Origin: Hwanghaeella sp964350445 | GTDB taxonomy: Bacteria > Pseudomonadota > Alphaproteobacteria > UBA8366 > Aestuariispiraceae | Assembly (NCBI GenBank): GCA_964350445.1 | Contig: CAYGKA010000015.1 | Span: 1 to 64,000, forward strand | Length of the DNA stretch: 64,000 nucleotides | Direction of reading: 5' to 3' | In this document: positions 46,092 through 54,381 of the stretch, piece by piece | How positions within the stretch are numbered: position 1 is the stretch's first letter | Layout: each line of letters opens with the position of its first letter | The notes under the pieces: model-generated | What the model was told of the DNA's origin: nothing | Database searches by the model: none | What the model saw: the letters and a program-made list of their open reading frames with translations, nothing else | Program-made: the position numbers and the translations under genes

Positions 46092-47186
46092 CTACCGCGC
46101 TTCGAAATCGATCCGCGGATCGATAATGGTATAGGTGATGTCGTTGATCAGGTTCAGCAGCAGCCCGATCAGCGTGAAGAAATAGAGCGTCGCGAACATC
46201 ACCGGATAGTCGCGGTCGATCGCCGCCTGGAAGCCGAGCAGACCCAGCCCGTCCAGCGAGAAGATCACTTCCGTCAACAGGGCGCCGGTGAAGAGGATGC
46301 CGATAAAGGCCGACGGGAAGCCGGCGATCACGATCAGCATCGCATTGCGGAACACATGCCCGTATAGAACGGCGCCGTCCGTCAGTCCTTTTGACCGGGC
46401 CGTGGTGACGTAGTGTTTGCCGATTTCCTCCAGAAAGCTGTTCTTCGTCAGCATGGTGAGGGTCGCGAAGGCGGAGATCACCAGCGAAGTGACCGGCAGC
46501 ACCATATGCCACAGGTAGTCGAGGACCTGGTCCATGGTCGACATCTGATCCCAGTTCTCCGAGACAAGGCCGCGCAGCGGGAACCAATCCAGATAACGCC
46601 CGCCGGCGAAGACCACGATCAGCAGCACGGCGAACAGGAAGGACGGCACCGCATAGCCGATGATGATCGCCGTGCTCGTCCACATGTCGAACCGCGACCC
46701 GTCGCGGATGGCCTTGGCGATGCCAAGCGGAATGCAGATGAGGTACGTGAGAAATGTCGTCCAGAGACCGAGAGAGATGGAAACCGGCATTTTTTCCAGG
46801 ACGAGGTCGACGACCCTGCGGTCCTGGAAATAACTCTCCCCGAAATCGAAGGTCAGGTAGCTTCCCATCATCTTGAGGAAGCGTTCGTGCAGCGGCTTGT
46901 CGAAGCCGAACTGCTTTTCCAGCTTGGCGATGAATTCCGGGTCGAGCCCACGGGCGCCGCGATAGCGCGATTGCTCGCCCCCTTGTCCCGTGGTGCCGCC
47001 GACGAAATCGCCGCCCACCCCTTCCGTGACGCGGGAAAGTGCGCCCGCCGCCGTGCCTTCAATCTGCGCGAGGATGCGCTCGACCGGCCCGCCGGGCGCG
47101 GCCTGAATGATCAGGAAGCTCAGCAGCATGACCCCAAACAGAGTCGGGACGATCAACAACAGGCGTCTGATGATATAGGCTAGCAC
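46092..47186 (-). CDS. yejB: Peptide ABC transporter permease YejB
   Basis: A 364-residue OppB/DppB-type permease. It starts MLAYIIRRLLLIVPTLFGVM, the family's first helix, with a YejB-type insertion (ARGLDPEFIAKLEKQFGFDK) before PLHERFLKMMGSYLTFDFGE. The EAA motif region is NSFLEEIGKHYVTTARSKGL. Six predicted helices. It follows the binding protein by 28 bases and is followed by yejE after 6 bases, giving one transcript with yejA and yejF. Confidence 0.95.
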   Translation of the reverse strand: MLAYIIRRLLLIVPTLFGVMLLSFLIIQAAPGGPVERILAQIEGTAAGALSRVTEGVGGDFVGGTTGQGGEQSRYRGARGLDPEFIAKLEKQFGFDKPLHERFLKMMGSYLTFDFGESYFQDRRVVDLVLEKMPVSISLGLWTTFLTYLICIPLGIAKAIRDGSRFDMWTSTAIIIGYAVPSFLFAVLLIVVFAGGRYLDWFPLRGLVSENWDQMSTMDQVLDYLWHMVLPVTSLVISAFATLTMLTKNSFLEEIGKHYVTTARSKGLTDGAVLYGHVFRNAMLIVIAGFPSAFIGILFTGALLTEVIFSLDGLGLLGFQAAIDRDYPVMFATLYFFTLIGLLLNLINDITYTIIDPRIDFEAR

Positions 47187-47214
47187 GGTTCTGGGAGCCT
47201 ATCGGGAGAAATGG

Positions 47215-49086
47215 TCAGTTACCTTTGCCGCGGGTCAAGGTGGCGTCTCTTTCGGGATCGACCCACCATGCGCCCGGCACAACGCCCTGTTTCGGAATGA
47301 TATCCGGTAAACCGAACCGGCTCCAATAGGCGACCCGGTCGGTCGCGCCATGATACATCGGGATCATGAAGAAGTTCCATAGCAACACGCGGTCCAGCGC
47401 GCGCGTCCGCGTGATCAGGCTATCGCGATCCGGGGCGGCGATCAGAAGTTCGACCAGCTCGTCAATCGCCGGATCGGCGATGCCCATCAGGTTCCGGCTG
47501 CCTTCCCGCGCGGCCGAGGCGGAGCCCCAGTAATACCGCTGCTCGTTCCCGGGCGACACCGATTGCCCGAAGACGGCGACGACCATGTCGAAATCGAAGG
47601 TTTCGGTAATGCGCCTGTACTGGGCGTCATCGACGATCCGGATACCCGCTTCGATGCCGAGGCGCTTCAGGCTGCGCACCAGCGCCTGGGTATGCGGTTC
47701 CAACTGACCGGTCCGCAGGACGATCTCGAACCGGAACAGTTCGCCCGTATCATCGTTGGTCAGGACCCCGTCCTTGACGCTCCAGCCCGCATCCTTGAGC
47801 AGCATCGCCGCCTTGCGCAGGTTCTGCCGGTTGTTGCCGCTGCCATCCGTCTGCGGGGGGACGAAAGTCTCGGTAAAGACGCGGTCGGGAATCGCGCCGC
47901 GATAAGGGTCGAGGATTTCCAGTTCAGCCTCTGACGGCAGCCCTGTCGAGCCGAGTTCATGATTGTCGAAATAGCTGTCGGTCCGCCGATAAGCGCCGTA
48001 CATGATCGTCTTGTTGACCCATTCGAAGTCCCAGGCATAGGTCAATGCTTCTCGCACGCGACTATCCTGGAACAGGGGTTTGCGCAGATTGAAGGCAAAG
48101 CCCTGCATCGGCGCGACGCGCTCGTTGGGGAAGTCCTTCTTGACGATATCGCCCGTCTTCACCGCTGGAATATCAAAGGCCGTGGCCCATTCCTTGGCGC
48201 TGTTCTCGGCCCAAATATCGATGGCGCCGGCCTTGAAGGCCTCACGCGAAATCGTGCGGTCGCGGTAGAAATCGTAACGCTTTGTCTGGAAATTGTTGAA
48301 GCCGCGGTTCACCGGCAAATCACGCGCCCAGTAATCTTCGACGCGTTCCAGGGTCAGTGACCGACCCGGCTCCACCTTGGAAATCCGGTAGGGGCCAGAT
48401 CCCAAGGGCGGGTCCAGCACTGTCTGGTCGAATTCCCGGTCCTGATAATAGTGCTTCGGAAGCACGACCAGTTCCGAGAGGATCAAGGGCATTTCCTTGT
48501 TTTCCCCGGGGAAGAGAACGAAACGAACCGTATGTGCATCCGGTGTCTCCACCTTTTCGACGGCCGCATAATAGTACTGGTAGGAGGGGCTGCCTTTTTC
48601 GCGCAGCGTGTCGAAAGTCCAGGCGACGTCTTCCGAGGTGATCGGTTTTCCATCATGGAAGCGTGCTTCCGGGCGCAGCTTGAACTCTACCCAGGACCCG
48701 TCATCGGGCACTTCGATGGTCTCCGCGACAAGGCCGTAGACCGCGCTGTCCTCGTCGCTGACCTGTTTCATCAGGGTGTCGTAGATGAAGACCGTCTGGC
48801 CGGCGGCGTTGCCCTTGATGATGAAGGGATTGAGCGAATCGAAGGTTCCGACCCCTTCCTCCACCACCAGGCCGCCTTTCGGCGCGGCTGGGTACGCATA
48901 GTCGAGATGCTTGAAATCAGCCGGATATTTCAGCGCGTGGTTCAGCGCGAAACCGTGCGACGGCCCGTTCGTTCCCGAAGCACCCGCCACCGCCGGCAAC
49001 CCGGTCAGCCCTACAACGACAACCACGGCGCCCATGGCACGGCGCCAACCCTTAGCACCCGAAAGACCCGTCATGAACATTGTCAT
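47215..49086 (-). CDS. yejA: Peptide ABC transporter substrate-binding protein YejA
   Basis: A 623-residue SBP_bac_5 protein with a signal peptide (AMGAVVVVVGLTGLPAVAGA, cleaved near AGAS). Family blocks are GLVVEEGVGTFDSLNPFIIK, VEFKLRPEARFHDGKPITSE and DVAWTFDTLREKGSPSYQYY, and near the end NFFMIPMYHGATDRVAYWSR. It is the first gene of yejABEF. Several in-frame ATGs (49086, 49080, 49074) could start it; none has a clean ribosome binding site. It delivers oligopeptides to YejB-YejE. Confidence 0.95.
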   Translation of the reverse strand: MTMFMTGLSGAKGWRRAMGAVVVVVGLTGLPAVAGASGTNGPSHGFALNHALKYPADFKHLDYAYPAAPKGGLVVEEGVGTFDSLNPFIIKGNAAGQTVFIYDTLMKQVSDEDSAVYGLVAETIEVPDDGSWVEFKLRPEARFHDGKPITSEDVAWTFDTLREKGSPSYQYYYAAVEKVETPDAHTVRFVLFPGENKEMPLILSELVVLPKHYYQDREFDQTVLDPPLGSGPYRISKVEPGRSLTLERVEDYWARDLPVNRGFNNFQTKRYDFYRDRTISREAFKAGAIDIWAENSAKEWATAFDIPAVKTGDIVKKDFPNERVAPMQGFAFNLRKPLFQDSRVREALTYAWDFEWVNKTIMYGAYRRTDSYFDNHELGSTGLPSEAELEILDPYRGAIPDRVFTETFVPPQTDGSGNNRQNLRKAAMLLKDAGWSVKDGVLTNDDTGELFRFEIVLRTGQLEPHTQALVRSLKRLGIEAGIRIVDDAQYRRITETFDFDMVVAVFGQSVSPGNEQRYYWGSASAAREGSRNLMGIADPAIDELVELLIAAPDRDSLITRTRALDRVLLWNFFMIPMYHGATDRVAYWSRFGLPDIIPKQGVVPGAWWVDPERDATLTRGKGN

Positions 49087-49292
49087 CCGATCGTGAATGT
49101 TTTCGCTCCCTGTCGCCCCGCTTCCGCTCGGCTGGAGCCGGCTCGTCGAAGCGTCAGGCCTACCTTGCCACTAATGAAGACCGGCGGCACCGGCAATCAA
49201 GCCTTGCCACAAAAATGCCTCATTCCCAAGCCCATCCCCGTCCGTGCCCGCCCGCACGCGTCTACCGTCGCTTGGCCCGACATTCGGCCGCC

Positions 49293-50084
49293 TCACTCGG
49301 AAGGCCCCAACAGGCGAACGGCCGGCCCGTGGACGCTTTCAGACGCCGCCCCGAGAAAGGTATCGCCGGACGTCAAGGTCAACGGCGCGCCGGACCATGT
49401 CGTCGCGAAGCCGCCGGCAGCCCGGATGATCGGCGCCAAGGCCATATAATCATAGGGTTTCAGACCGCATTCCACATGCAGGTCGACGCAACCGCTGGCG
49501 ATCAGGCCGGTGGAGTAGCAGTCGCCGCCATAGCGAGGCTGGTGAACCTTGTCGTATAGGCGGTAGAAGGCCTCCCGCCGGGCGTTCGAATTGAATAGGT
49601 CCGGTCCGGTGGTATAGAGGCTCGCCCGATCCAGCCCGCCGCAGTTCCGGGACCGAACCGCGTTGCCGTTGAATGTGGTCCCGTGCCCCAGGGCACCGAG
49701 CCAGCGTTCCTTCAGTATGGCTTGATCCAACACGCCCAGCACCGGCACCCCCCGGTCCGCCAGCGCGATCAGGGTGCCGAAGACCGGCATGCCGGCGATG
49801 AAAGCCCGGGTTCCGTCGATCGGGTCCAGAACCCAGACATAGCGGGCGTCGACACGGACCTGGCCGTATTCCTCGCCAAATATGCCATGGTCCGGGTATC
49901 GGTCTTCGATAAGGGTGCGGATGGCCGCTTCCGCCTCACGGTCCGCGACGGTTACCGGGCTCTCATCCTGTTTGGAAACCACGTCGTAGGGCGTACGGTA
50001 ATAGCGGGCAACGACGGCGCGGGCCGCATTCGCCAACCGGTCCGCGAAGGCGATGAATTCCGCTGCGACTGTACCGTCCGTCAT
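49293..50084 (-). CDS. hisN: Inositol monophosphatase-family histidinol-phosphatase
   Basis: A 263-residue lithium-sensitive phosphatase of the inositol monophosphatase fold. Motifs: SPVTVADREAEAAIR, GIFGEEYGQV (Glu metal ligand), VLDPIDGTRAFIAGM (DPIDGT signature) and LKPYDYMALAPIIRAAGG (second site). Members of this branch with DPIDGTRAFI serve as histidinol-phosphatase (HisN) in actinobacteria and alphaproteobacteria that lack HisB-type enzymes; inositol or fructose-bisphosphate substrates cannot be excluded. The start ATG at 50084 follows GGGGGCC. It lies 83 bases after the cytochrome c gene, with a terminator between. Confidence 0.87.
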   Translation of the reverse strand: MTDGTVAAEFIAFADRLANAARAVVARYYRTPYDVVSKQDESPVTVADREAEAAIRTLIEDRYPDHGIFGEEYGQVRVDARYVWVLDPIDGTRAFIAGMPVFGTLIALADRGVPVLGVLDQAILKERWLGALGHGTTFNGNAVRSRNCGGLDRASLYTTGPDLFNSNARREAFYRLYDKVHQPRYGGDCYSTGLIASGCVDLHVECGLKPYDYMALAPIIRAAGGFATTWSGAPLTLTSGDTFLGAASESVHGPAVRLLGPSE

Positions 50085-50116
50085 GAAGGCCCCCGAGTTT
50101 GAAAAGGGCGGGTCAT

Positions 50117-50142
50117 AAAAAGGGCGGCCGAATGGCCGCCCT
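50117..50142 (-). terminator. Intrinsic terminator after the cytochrome c gene
   Basis: A 9-bp stem AGGGCGGCC (50121-50129), loop GAAT, GGCCGCCCT (50134-50142). On the minus strand it runs into TTTTTA. It lies 25 bases after the cytochrome c stop and before hisN, so the two genes are probably separate transcripts. Confidence 0.85.
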
Positions 50143-50167
50143 TCAAAATTCAGTTCGGCCCGTGCCC

Positions 50168-50713
50168 TTACGGCAGCGGAACCGGATTGTCGCTCAAGGT
50201 CCGCAGATAGGCGATCAGGTCCGCCCGGTCCTGGGTCTTGCTCAGGCCGTTGAAGGACATTGCGGTCCCTTGCACATAGGCTTTGGGCTTGTACAGGAAC
50301 TTGTTCAGGTTCTCGTAAGTCCACTCGCCGTCCATGGCCTTCAACGCGTCGGAATACTTCGTGTAGCTTTCATGGCCTGCTTTAGCACGGCCAACCGTGT
50401 CATAAAGCGCCGGACCGACACCGTCTGCGCCACCCTTTTCGAACTTGTGGCAGGAGGCGCATTTCTTGGTCAGCTTCTCGCCTTTGGCGATATCGGCAGA
50501 CGCCAGAAGCGCTTCAATCGGCTCAGGGCCGGTATCAGCGGCCGGAGCAGCGCCGCCCGCGGTTTCCTGAACCTCGATCACGAAAGCGCTCTCTTCCGGA
50601 GTGCTCGGGTGATAAACGAAAGTGGAAATGAATCCCGCGGTCATGGCGATCAGCCCAGCCGTCAGAATGGCGGCCGCCACCTTGTTGATCATAAGCGGAT
50701 CTTCGTCATGCAT
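50168..50713 (-). CDS. Membrane-anchored class I cytochrome c (CycM-like)
   Basis: A 181-residue c-type cytochrome. A single N-terminal helix (VAAAILTAGLIAMTAGFIST) acts as an uncleaved anchor, followed by a Pro/Ala linker and a class I haem domain with CASCH (KKCASCHKFEKGGADGVGPA), YDTVGRAKAGHESYTKYSDA and the methionine-ligand region GTAMSFNGL. This is the CycM/cytochrome c552 layout that links bc1 to the terminal oxidase in rhizobia and relatives. The start ATG at 50713 is preceded by GGGGA. The petABC operon of this window could be its electron donor; no oxidase genes are seen here. Confidence 0.92.
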   Translation of the reverse strand: MHDEDPLMINKVAAAILTAGLIAMTAGFISTFVYHPSTPEESAFVIEVQETAGGAAPAADTGPEPIEALLASADIAKGEKLTKKCASCHKFEKGGADGVGPALYDTVGRAKAGHESYTKYSDALKAMDGEWTYENLNKFLYKPKAYVQGTAMSFNGLSKTQDRADLIAYLRTLSDNPVPLP

Positions 50714-50969
50714 AGCGTAGTCCCCAAACGCTCCATGTGGCACCTGCCACAGGTGAATGAATCCAGGGTAGTCTAGCGAAGATTCGGTCGCCGGTGCGAG
50801 CCCTTCTCCAGCCGTATCTTTTCCCCGGTACAATTGGGGTATATCGTGTCGTCACGCGCGAATCAACCGCGCGAAATCAACAGTCTAGCGCGCCGGAACC
50901 GCGGCAAGCTTGGCTTGCCCCGGGCCAACGCCGGCCGCGAATACAACCAAAGTAGCCCCCGAGCCTTTC

Positions 50970-51698
50970 ATGAAACCCATCGTCCTTATCCCCGCACGCC
51001 TCAAGGCAACCCGATTTCCCAACAAACCCTTGGCCGACATCCATGGGAAACCGATGATCGTCCATTGTGTCGAACGCGCCCTCGAGGCGGATCTGGGCCC
51101 GGTCTGGGTCGCCGCCGGAGACCGTGAAATCGTCGATGCCGTGACCGCCGCGGGCGGGCAGGCCGTTCTGACCGACCCCAACCACCCGTCGGGGTCCGAC
51201 CGGATCTGGGAGGCCGCCTGCAAGATCGATCCCGACGGCACCTTTGACGTCATCGTCAACATGCAGGGGGACCTGCCGGCCATGGAACCCGGTATCCTGC
51301 GCGCCGTGACCGAGCCGTTGGCGGACAGTGACGTGGATATAGGCACCTCCGTCGCCGTCATCACCGATCCGGAGGACCGCGACAACCCGAACGTCGTCAA
51401 AGCAATCCTGGGGTTCGCGGACGGCGCAAGACAGGCGCGGGCCCTAGCCTTCACCCGGGCCACCGCCCCCTGGGGCGACGGACCGCTCTACTATCATTTC
51501 GGCATCTACACCTATCGGCGCAGCGCCTTGGAACGATTCGTTTCGCTGCCGCCGGGTGTTCTGGAGATGCGCGAAAAGTTGGAGCAGATGCGCGCCCTGG
51601 AGAACGGCATGCGGATAGACGCCGTCCTGATCGACACTGTCCCGCTGACCGTCGACACGCCCGAAGATCTTCAGCCTGTCCTCGTCGCCCTGCGTTAG
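50970..51698 (+). CDS. kdsB: 3-deoxy-manno-octulosonate cytidylyltransferase
   Basis: KdsB activates Kdo as CMP-Kdo for lipopolysaccharide inner-core synthesis. The 242-residue protein starts MKPIVLIPARLKATRFPNKP, with the nucleotide-binding R and K residues of the family, then PMIVHCVERAL, ILTDPNHPSGSDRIWEA-like VLTDPNHPSGSDRIWEA, FDVIVNMQGDLPAMEPGIL, and a C-terminal EKLEQMRALENGMRI. The start ATG at 50970 is the family start. A lipopolysaccharide-bearing outer membrane is implied. It is followed after 9 bases by an ACT-domain gene. Confidence 0.96.
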   Translation: MKPIVLIPARLKATRFPNKPLADIHGKPMIVHCVERALEADLGPVWVAAGDREIVDAVTAAGGQAVLTDPNHPSGSDRIWEAACKIDPDGTFDVIVNMQGDLPAMEPGILRAVTEPLADSDVDIGTSVAVITDPEDRDNPNVVKAILGFADGARQARALAFTRATAPWGDGPLYYHFGIYTYRRSALERFVSLPPGVLEMREKLEQMRALENGMRIDAVLIDTVPLTVDTPEDLQPVLVALR

Positions 51699-51707
51699 GA
51701 GGCCGCG

Positions 51708-52139
51708 ATGGCAGTAACCGTCGATCTTGCGCTGTTGGAGGGTTCGTATGCCGTGACCCTGTTTCCGCCAAGCGCCGTCGTGCCGGATTGGGTCGCCAAT
51801 GCCGGTTCCCCAATCAATTACGGGTCCAACTCCGCGTCCGATTCTGCGCCTGGTTTCGTCAATGTCAGCTATTGCAGCGACGAGTTGTCCATCGTCACGC
51901 CCGCCCAGCATGTGCCGGACGGTGTCGAGTCGGACAGGGGCTGGCGGGCCATAAAATTGACCGGGTCCTTCGACTTCGACCAGCCGGGCATCGTGCTGTC
52001 GGTCGTCCGCCCGATTTCGGAAGCCGGCCTGGCCGTTTTCGTCGTTTCAACGTTTCACAGGGACTATCTGTTGGTCAGGTCCGATAGTCTGGAGAAAACC
52101 CGCGCCCTGCTTCAGGACGCAGGGCATCGTTGGGTCTGA
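51708..52139 (+). CDS. ACT domain-containing protein (CASTOR/ACT_7 type)
   Basis: A 143-residue protein of two ACT-like parts: an N-terminal strand block (LLEGSYAVTLFPPSAVVPDW) and a C-terminal ACT-7-like block (WRAIKLTGSFDFDQPGIVLS, VVRPISEAGLAVFVVSTFHR, DYLLVRSDSLEKTRALLQDA). Such two-part small proteins bind amino acids as dimers; the ligand is unknown. The ATG at 51708 is preceded by TTAGGAGGC, an ideal ribosome binding site, nine bases after the kdsB stop. Cotranscription with kdsB is likely although the roles look unrelated. Confidence 0.88.
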   Translation: MAVTVDLALLEGSYAVTLFPPSAVVPDWVANAGSPINYGSNSASDSAPGFVNVSYCSDELSIVTPAQHVPDGVESDRGWRAIKLTGSFDFDQPGIVLSVVRPISEAGLAVFVVSTFHRDYLLVRSDSLEKTRALLQDAGHRWV

Positions 52140-52150
52140 CGTCGGTTCGC

Positions 52151-52182
52151 CGGGACGTCACTTGGCCGGGACGTCACTTGGC
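52151..52182. repeat. Exact tandem duplication of a 16-base unit across the EmrA-like stop codon
   Basis: Two exact adjacent copies of CGGGACGTCACTTGGC, 52151-52166 and 52167-52182. The stop of the EmrA-like gene (TCA at 52174-52176, TGA on the minus strand) lies in the second copy, and the first copy repeats the same stop context past the gene end. Identity of the copies suggests a recent duplication. Confidence 0.92.
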
Positions 52183-53604
52183 CAGGGCGCTGGAAGCCAG
52201 GATTGTTTCTTTCCAGCCGTTCAGCTTTTCCATGTATTGGCCCCAAACCGTCTCGAAGCTCTTGTCCTGCTCGGTATCGACGGTGATCGTCGCGGTCATC
52301 CCCGCCCTTAAGACGGGACGGTCGGCGAATTCAAGGATTTCGATTCGAACCGGCAGGCGCTGAACCACCTTTACCCAGTTTCCTGAAGCATTTTGCGGCG
52401 GCAAGATCGCGAATTCGGCACCCGTCGCCGGACTGATGCTGCCGATGGTGGCCGGCCAGATCACACCAGGAAACGCGTCGATCTTGACCTCGACCGGCTG
52501 TCCTTCCCGCATATGGGTCAGCTGCGTTTCCTTCAGGTTCGCCTCGACCCACAATCCTTCCGTGGCGATGACGCCGAAGACGGGATCTCCCCCCTCGACC
52601 CATTCGCCGGACTGCAGGCGCATCTGGCTGACAATGCCGTCGGCCGGGGCAACGATTTCGGTAAATTCCAACTTCAATTGTGCCTGACGAAGCTCTGCTT
52701 CGGCTTCCGTGTACAGCGGATGCAACTCGGCCGCCTTCAGCGGATCGCCGCCCAGGCTGGCCAGGACCGTCTGGGCCTTCTGGCGCAAGGTGTTCACTGC
52801 CTGCTTGGCGAGCATCAATTCGAACTGTGCCTCGTCCAAACTGGCGCGTGTGGCCACGCCCCGGGTTGTCAGAGCCTGCTGGCGTTCGAACTCGCTCGAG
52901 AAATACGTGACCCTTTCTTGCGCCTCTTCGATTTCCGCCTGCACTTGCCGGAATTCCGCGCGGCGGCGGTCGATTTCCTGCCTTACGGCGCCCAGCTTGG
53001 CTTCCGCTTGGTCCACGGCGATTTGATGCGGGCGGGCGTTGAGCCTGAACAGCGTATCACCCCGTTTCACCCGCTCATTGTCGGAAACGAAAACCTCCGT
53101 GACCCGGCCGTCGATGGTCGGACTGACGGCGATGATCTCGGATTTGACATAGGCATTCTCGGTCGCGACGTACCGACCGGAGGTCATATACCAAAAGGCG
53201 CCCGCAAGCAGGATGCAGATCGGCACGACCAGCAGCAAAACCGCCCGCGTCGCGCGGCGCATGAAGCGCCGAACAGGTTTCTTCTTGGCGGCGGTGCCGG
53301 TCTCGCCGTCCTGGGACGGCGCCTCGGGCGCGCGCAGGTCGGCGGGCTTCGGTTCCTGCGCGGGGTGCCGCCCTTCGCTGGCGCCTTCATTCGCCGGCTG
53401 GGTCGGCTGGCTCGGTTGCGTGGGTTGCGCCACCGAATGGGCCGGAGGGGCTGCCGGTTGGGCGGAAGGGGGCGCCGAGGCAGGCATGGGTTTGGCCTGT
53501 CCGGGATGGCTCCGCGACGCATTGTCGGGGGCCGTGTTGTCATGCGGCGCCGTGGACCGGTTCGGTCCGGTCGGCATTTCGCGCTGGGCGGCTGAATCGC
53601 TCAT
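52174..53604 (-). CDS. EmrA-like HlyD-family membrane fusion protein with long Pro-rich N-terminus
   Basis: A 476-residue adaptor protein of the HlyD/EmrA type. Residues about 1-115 form a cytosolic, Pro/Ala/Gln-rich stretch with short repeats (PTQPSQPTQP), then a membrane helix (TRAVLLLVVPICILLAGAFW), then GRYVATENAYVKSEIIAVSP, ISPTIDGRVTEVFVSDNERV-type biotinyl-lipoyl strands, a long coiled coil with LGAVRQEIDRRRAEFRQVQ, and a beta-barrel ending at AGMTATITVDTEQDKS. The fold bridges an inner-membrane pump to TolC. A marR gene precedes it by 13 bases, as in emrRAB, but no EmrB pump gene follows. Confidence 0.87.
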   Translation of the reverse strand: MSDSAAQREMPTGPNRSTAPHDNTAPDNASRSHPGQAKPMPASAPPSAQPAAPPAHSVAQPTQPSQPTQPANEGASEGRHPAQEPKPADLRAPEAPSQDGETGTAAKKKPVRRFMRRATRAVLLLVVPICILLAGAFWYMTSGRYVATENAYVKSEIIAVSPTIDGRVTEVFVSDNERVKRGDTLFRLNARPHQIAVDQAEAKLGAVRQEIDRRRAEFRQVQAEIEEAQERVTYFSSEFERQQALTTRGVATRASLDEAQFELMLAKQAVNTLRQKAQTVLASLGGDPLKAAELHPLYTEAEAELRQAQLKLEFTEIVAPADGIVSQMRLQSGEWVEGGDPVFGVIATEGLWVEANLKETQLTHMREGQPVEVKIDAFPGVIWPATIGSISPATGAEFAILPPQNASGNWVKVVQRLPVRIEILEFADRPVLRAGMTATITVDTEQDKSFETVWGQYMEKLNGWKETILASSALAK

Positions 53605-53617
53605 CTTTCGCCCTCTC

Positions 53618-54127
53618 TCAATCGTCGCCGGCCAGGGCGACGGGCTCGTCGCCCACATCACGGACGATCGCCGACATATTCGCCTTGATCTTGATCAGCG
53701 TGTCGACGAAACGATCCTGCTCATCCTTGTCGATCCCCGCCATGGCACTCTCGCGCACGCCGGCACCGATACCGCGCAGGGCGACCATCAGGCTTTGCAC
53801 CTCACCGGTCAGAAAAACGCGGCGGATGCGGCGATCCTGAGCGTCCGACTCGCGCCGAACCCAGCCCTTTTCCTCCAGCTTGTCGAGCAAGCGGCCCATG
53901 GTCGCGCGTTCAACTTCGCATTGGTCGGCCAGTTCCGTCTGTGTCGCCCCTTCATGGGCATAGACGAAGTTCAGCACCCACCATTGCGACCGGGTCAGTT
54001 CCAGCGCCCGGCTGCGCCGGTCGAATTCGGCACGCATCAGGCGCGCAACGTCATGAAGCAGGAATCCGAAATTCCGTTCCAGGTCCGGGCGGTCGGAGGG
54101 TCCCGCGTTTGAAAATTCCCCGTCCAT
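53618..54127 (-). CDS. MarR-family regulator (EmrR-like) upstream of an EmrA-like gene
   Basis: A 169-residue MarR protein: N-terminal dimer helices (FLLHDVARLMRAEFDRRSRA), then a winged helix LELTRSQWWVLNFVYAHEGA, TQTELADQCEVERATMGRLL, DKLEEKGWVRRESDAQDRRI with the DRR wing motif (DAQDRRIRRVFLT). It precedes the EmrA-like gene by 13 bases, so it is probably a local repressor relieved by small hydrophobic compounds. An imperfect palindrome near 54224-54246, upstream of its start, is a candidate operator. Confidence 0.9.
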   Translation of the reverse strand: MDGEFSNAGPSDRPDLERNFGFLLHDVARLMRAEFDRRSRALELTRSQWWVLNFVYAHEGATQTELADQCEVERATMGRLLDKLEEKGWVRRESDAQDRRIRRVFLTGEVQSLMVALRGIGAGVRESAMAGIDKDEQDRFVDTLIKIKANMSAIVRDVGDEPVALAGDD

Positions 54128-54223
54128 ACAGTGCTTGATCCCAAATAGAAGTCGATTTTTCGGTCCGGTGCGTTTCCCGACCGATAGGGTAAGAAACCCG
54201 CCGCTGATATTGTTGCGTTGCTT

Positions 54224-54246
54224 ACAATTGTCTAGACTATAATTGT
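54224..54246. promoter_or_regulatory. Imperfect inverted repeat with embedded TATAAT, candidate MarR operator
   Basis: Outer arms ACAATT (54224-54229) and AATTGT (54241-54246) are symmetric about 54235; the inner bases are only partly symmetric. GTCTAGAC, itself a palindrome, lies inside at 54230-54237, and TATAAT (54238-54243) is a consensus -10 with a TTGCGT 19 bases upstream on the plus strand. Such AT-rich dyads at a promoter are typical of MarR operators. It stands between marR (minus) and an enolase-superfamily gene (plus). Confidence 0.55.
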
Positions 54247-54381
54247 TTTGCTGACAGATTCCAATAACCGGTTTTCCCTTGCGGAGAAACGGTGAATGGA
54301 ACCAAGATCGGCTTATTGCAGAAATGCGGTCACAAGAACCGCAATCGCCAGCCGGCGAGAAACAGGGTGGGAGTTTCCCAA

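Noticed and set aside
43338..49086. Yej region as a possible microcin biosynthesis locus
   Set aside because: Only the importer yejABEF is present; no precursor peptide or microcin synthetase genes are seen.
52393..53595. 400-codon open frame opposite the EmrA-like gene
   Set aside because: Shadow of the adaptor gene; no domain, and the opposite frame has clear HlyD motifs.
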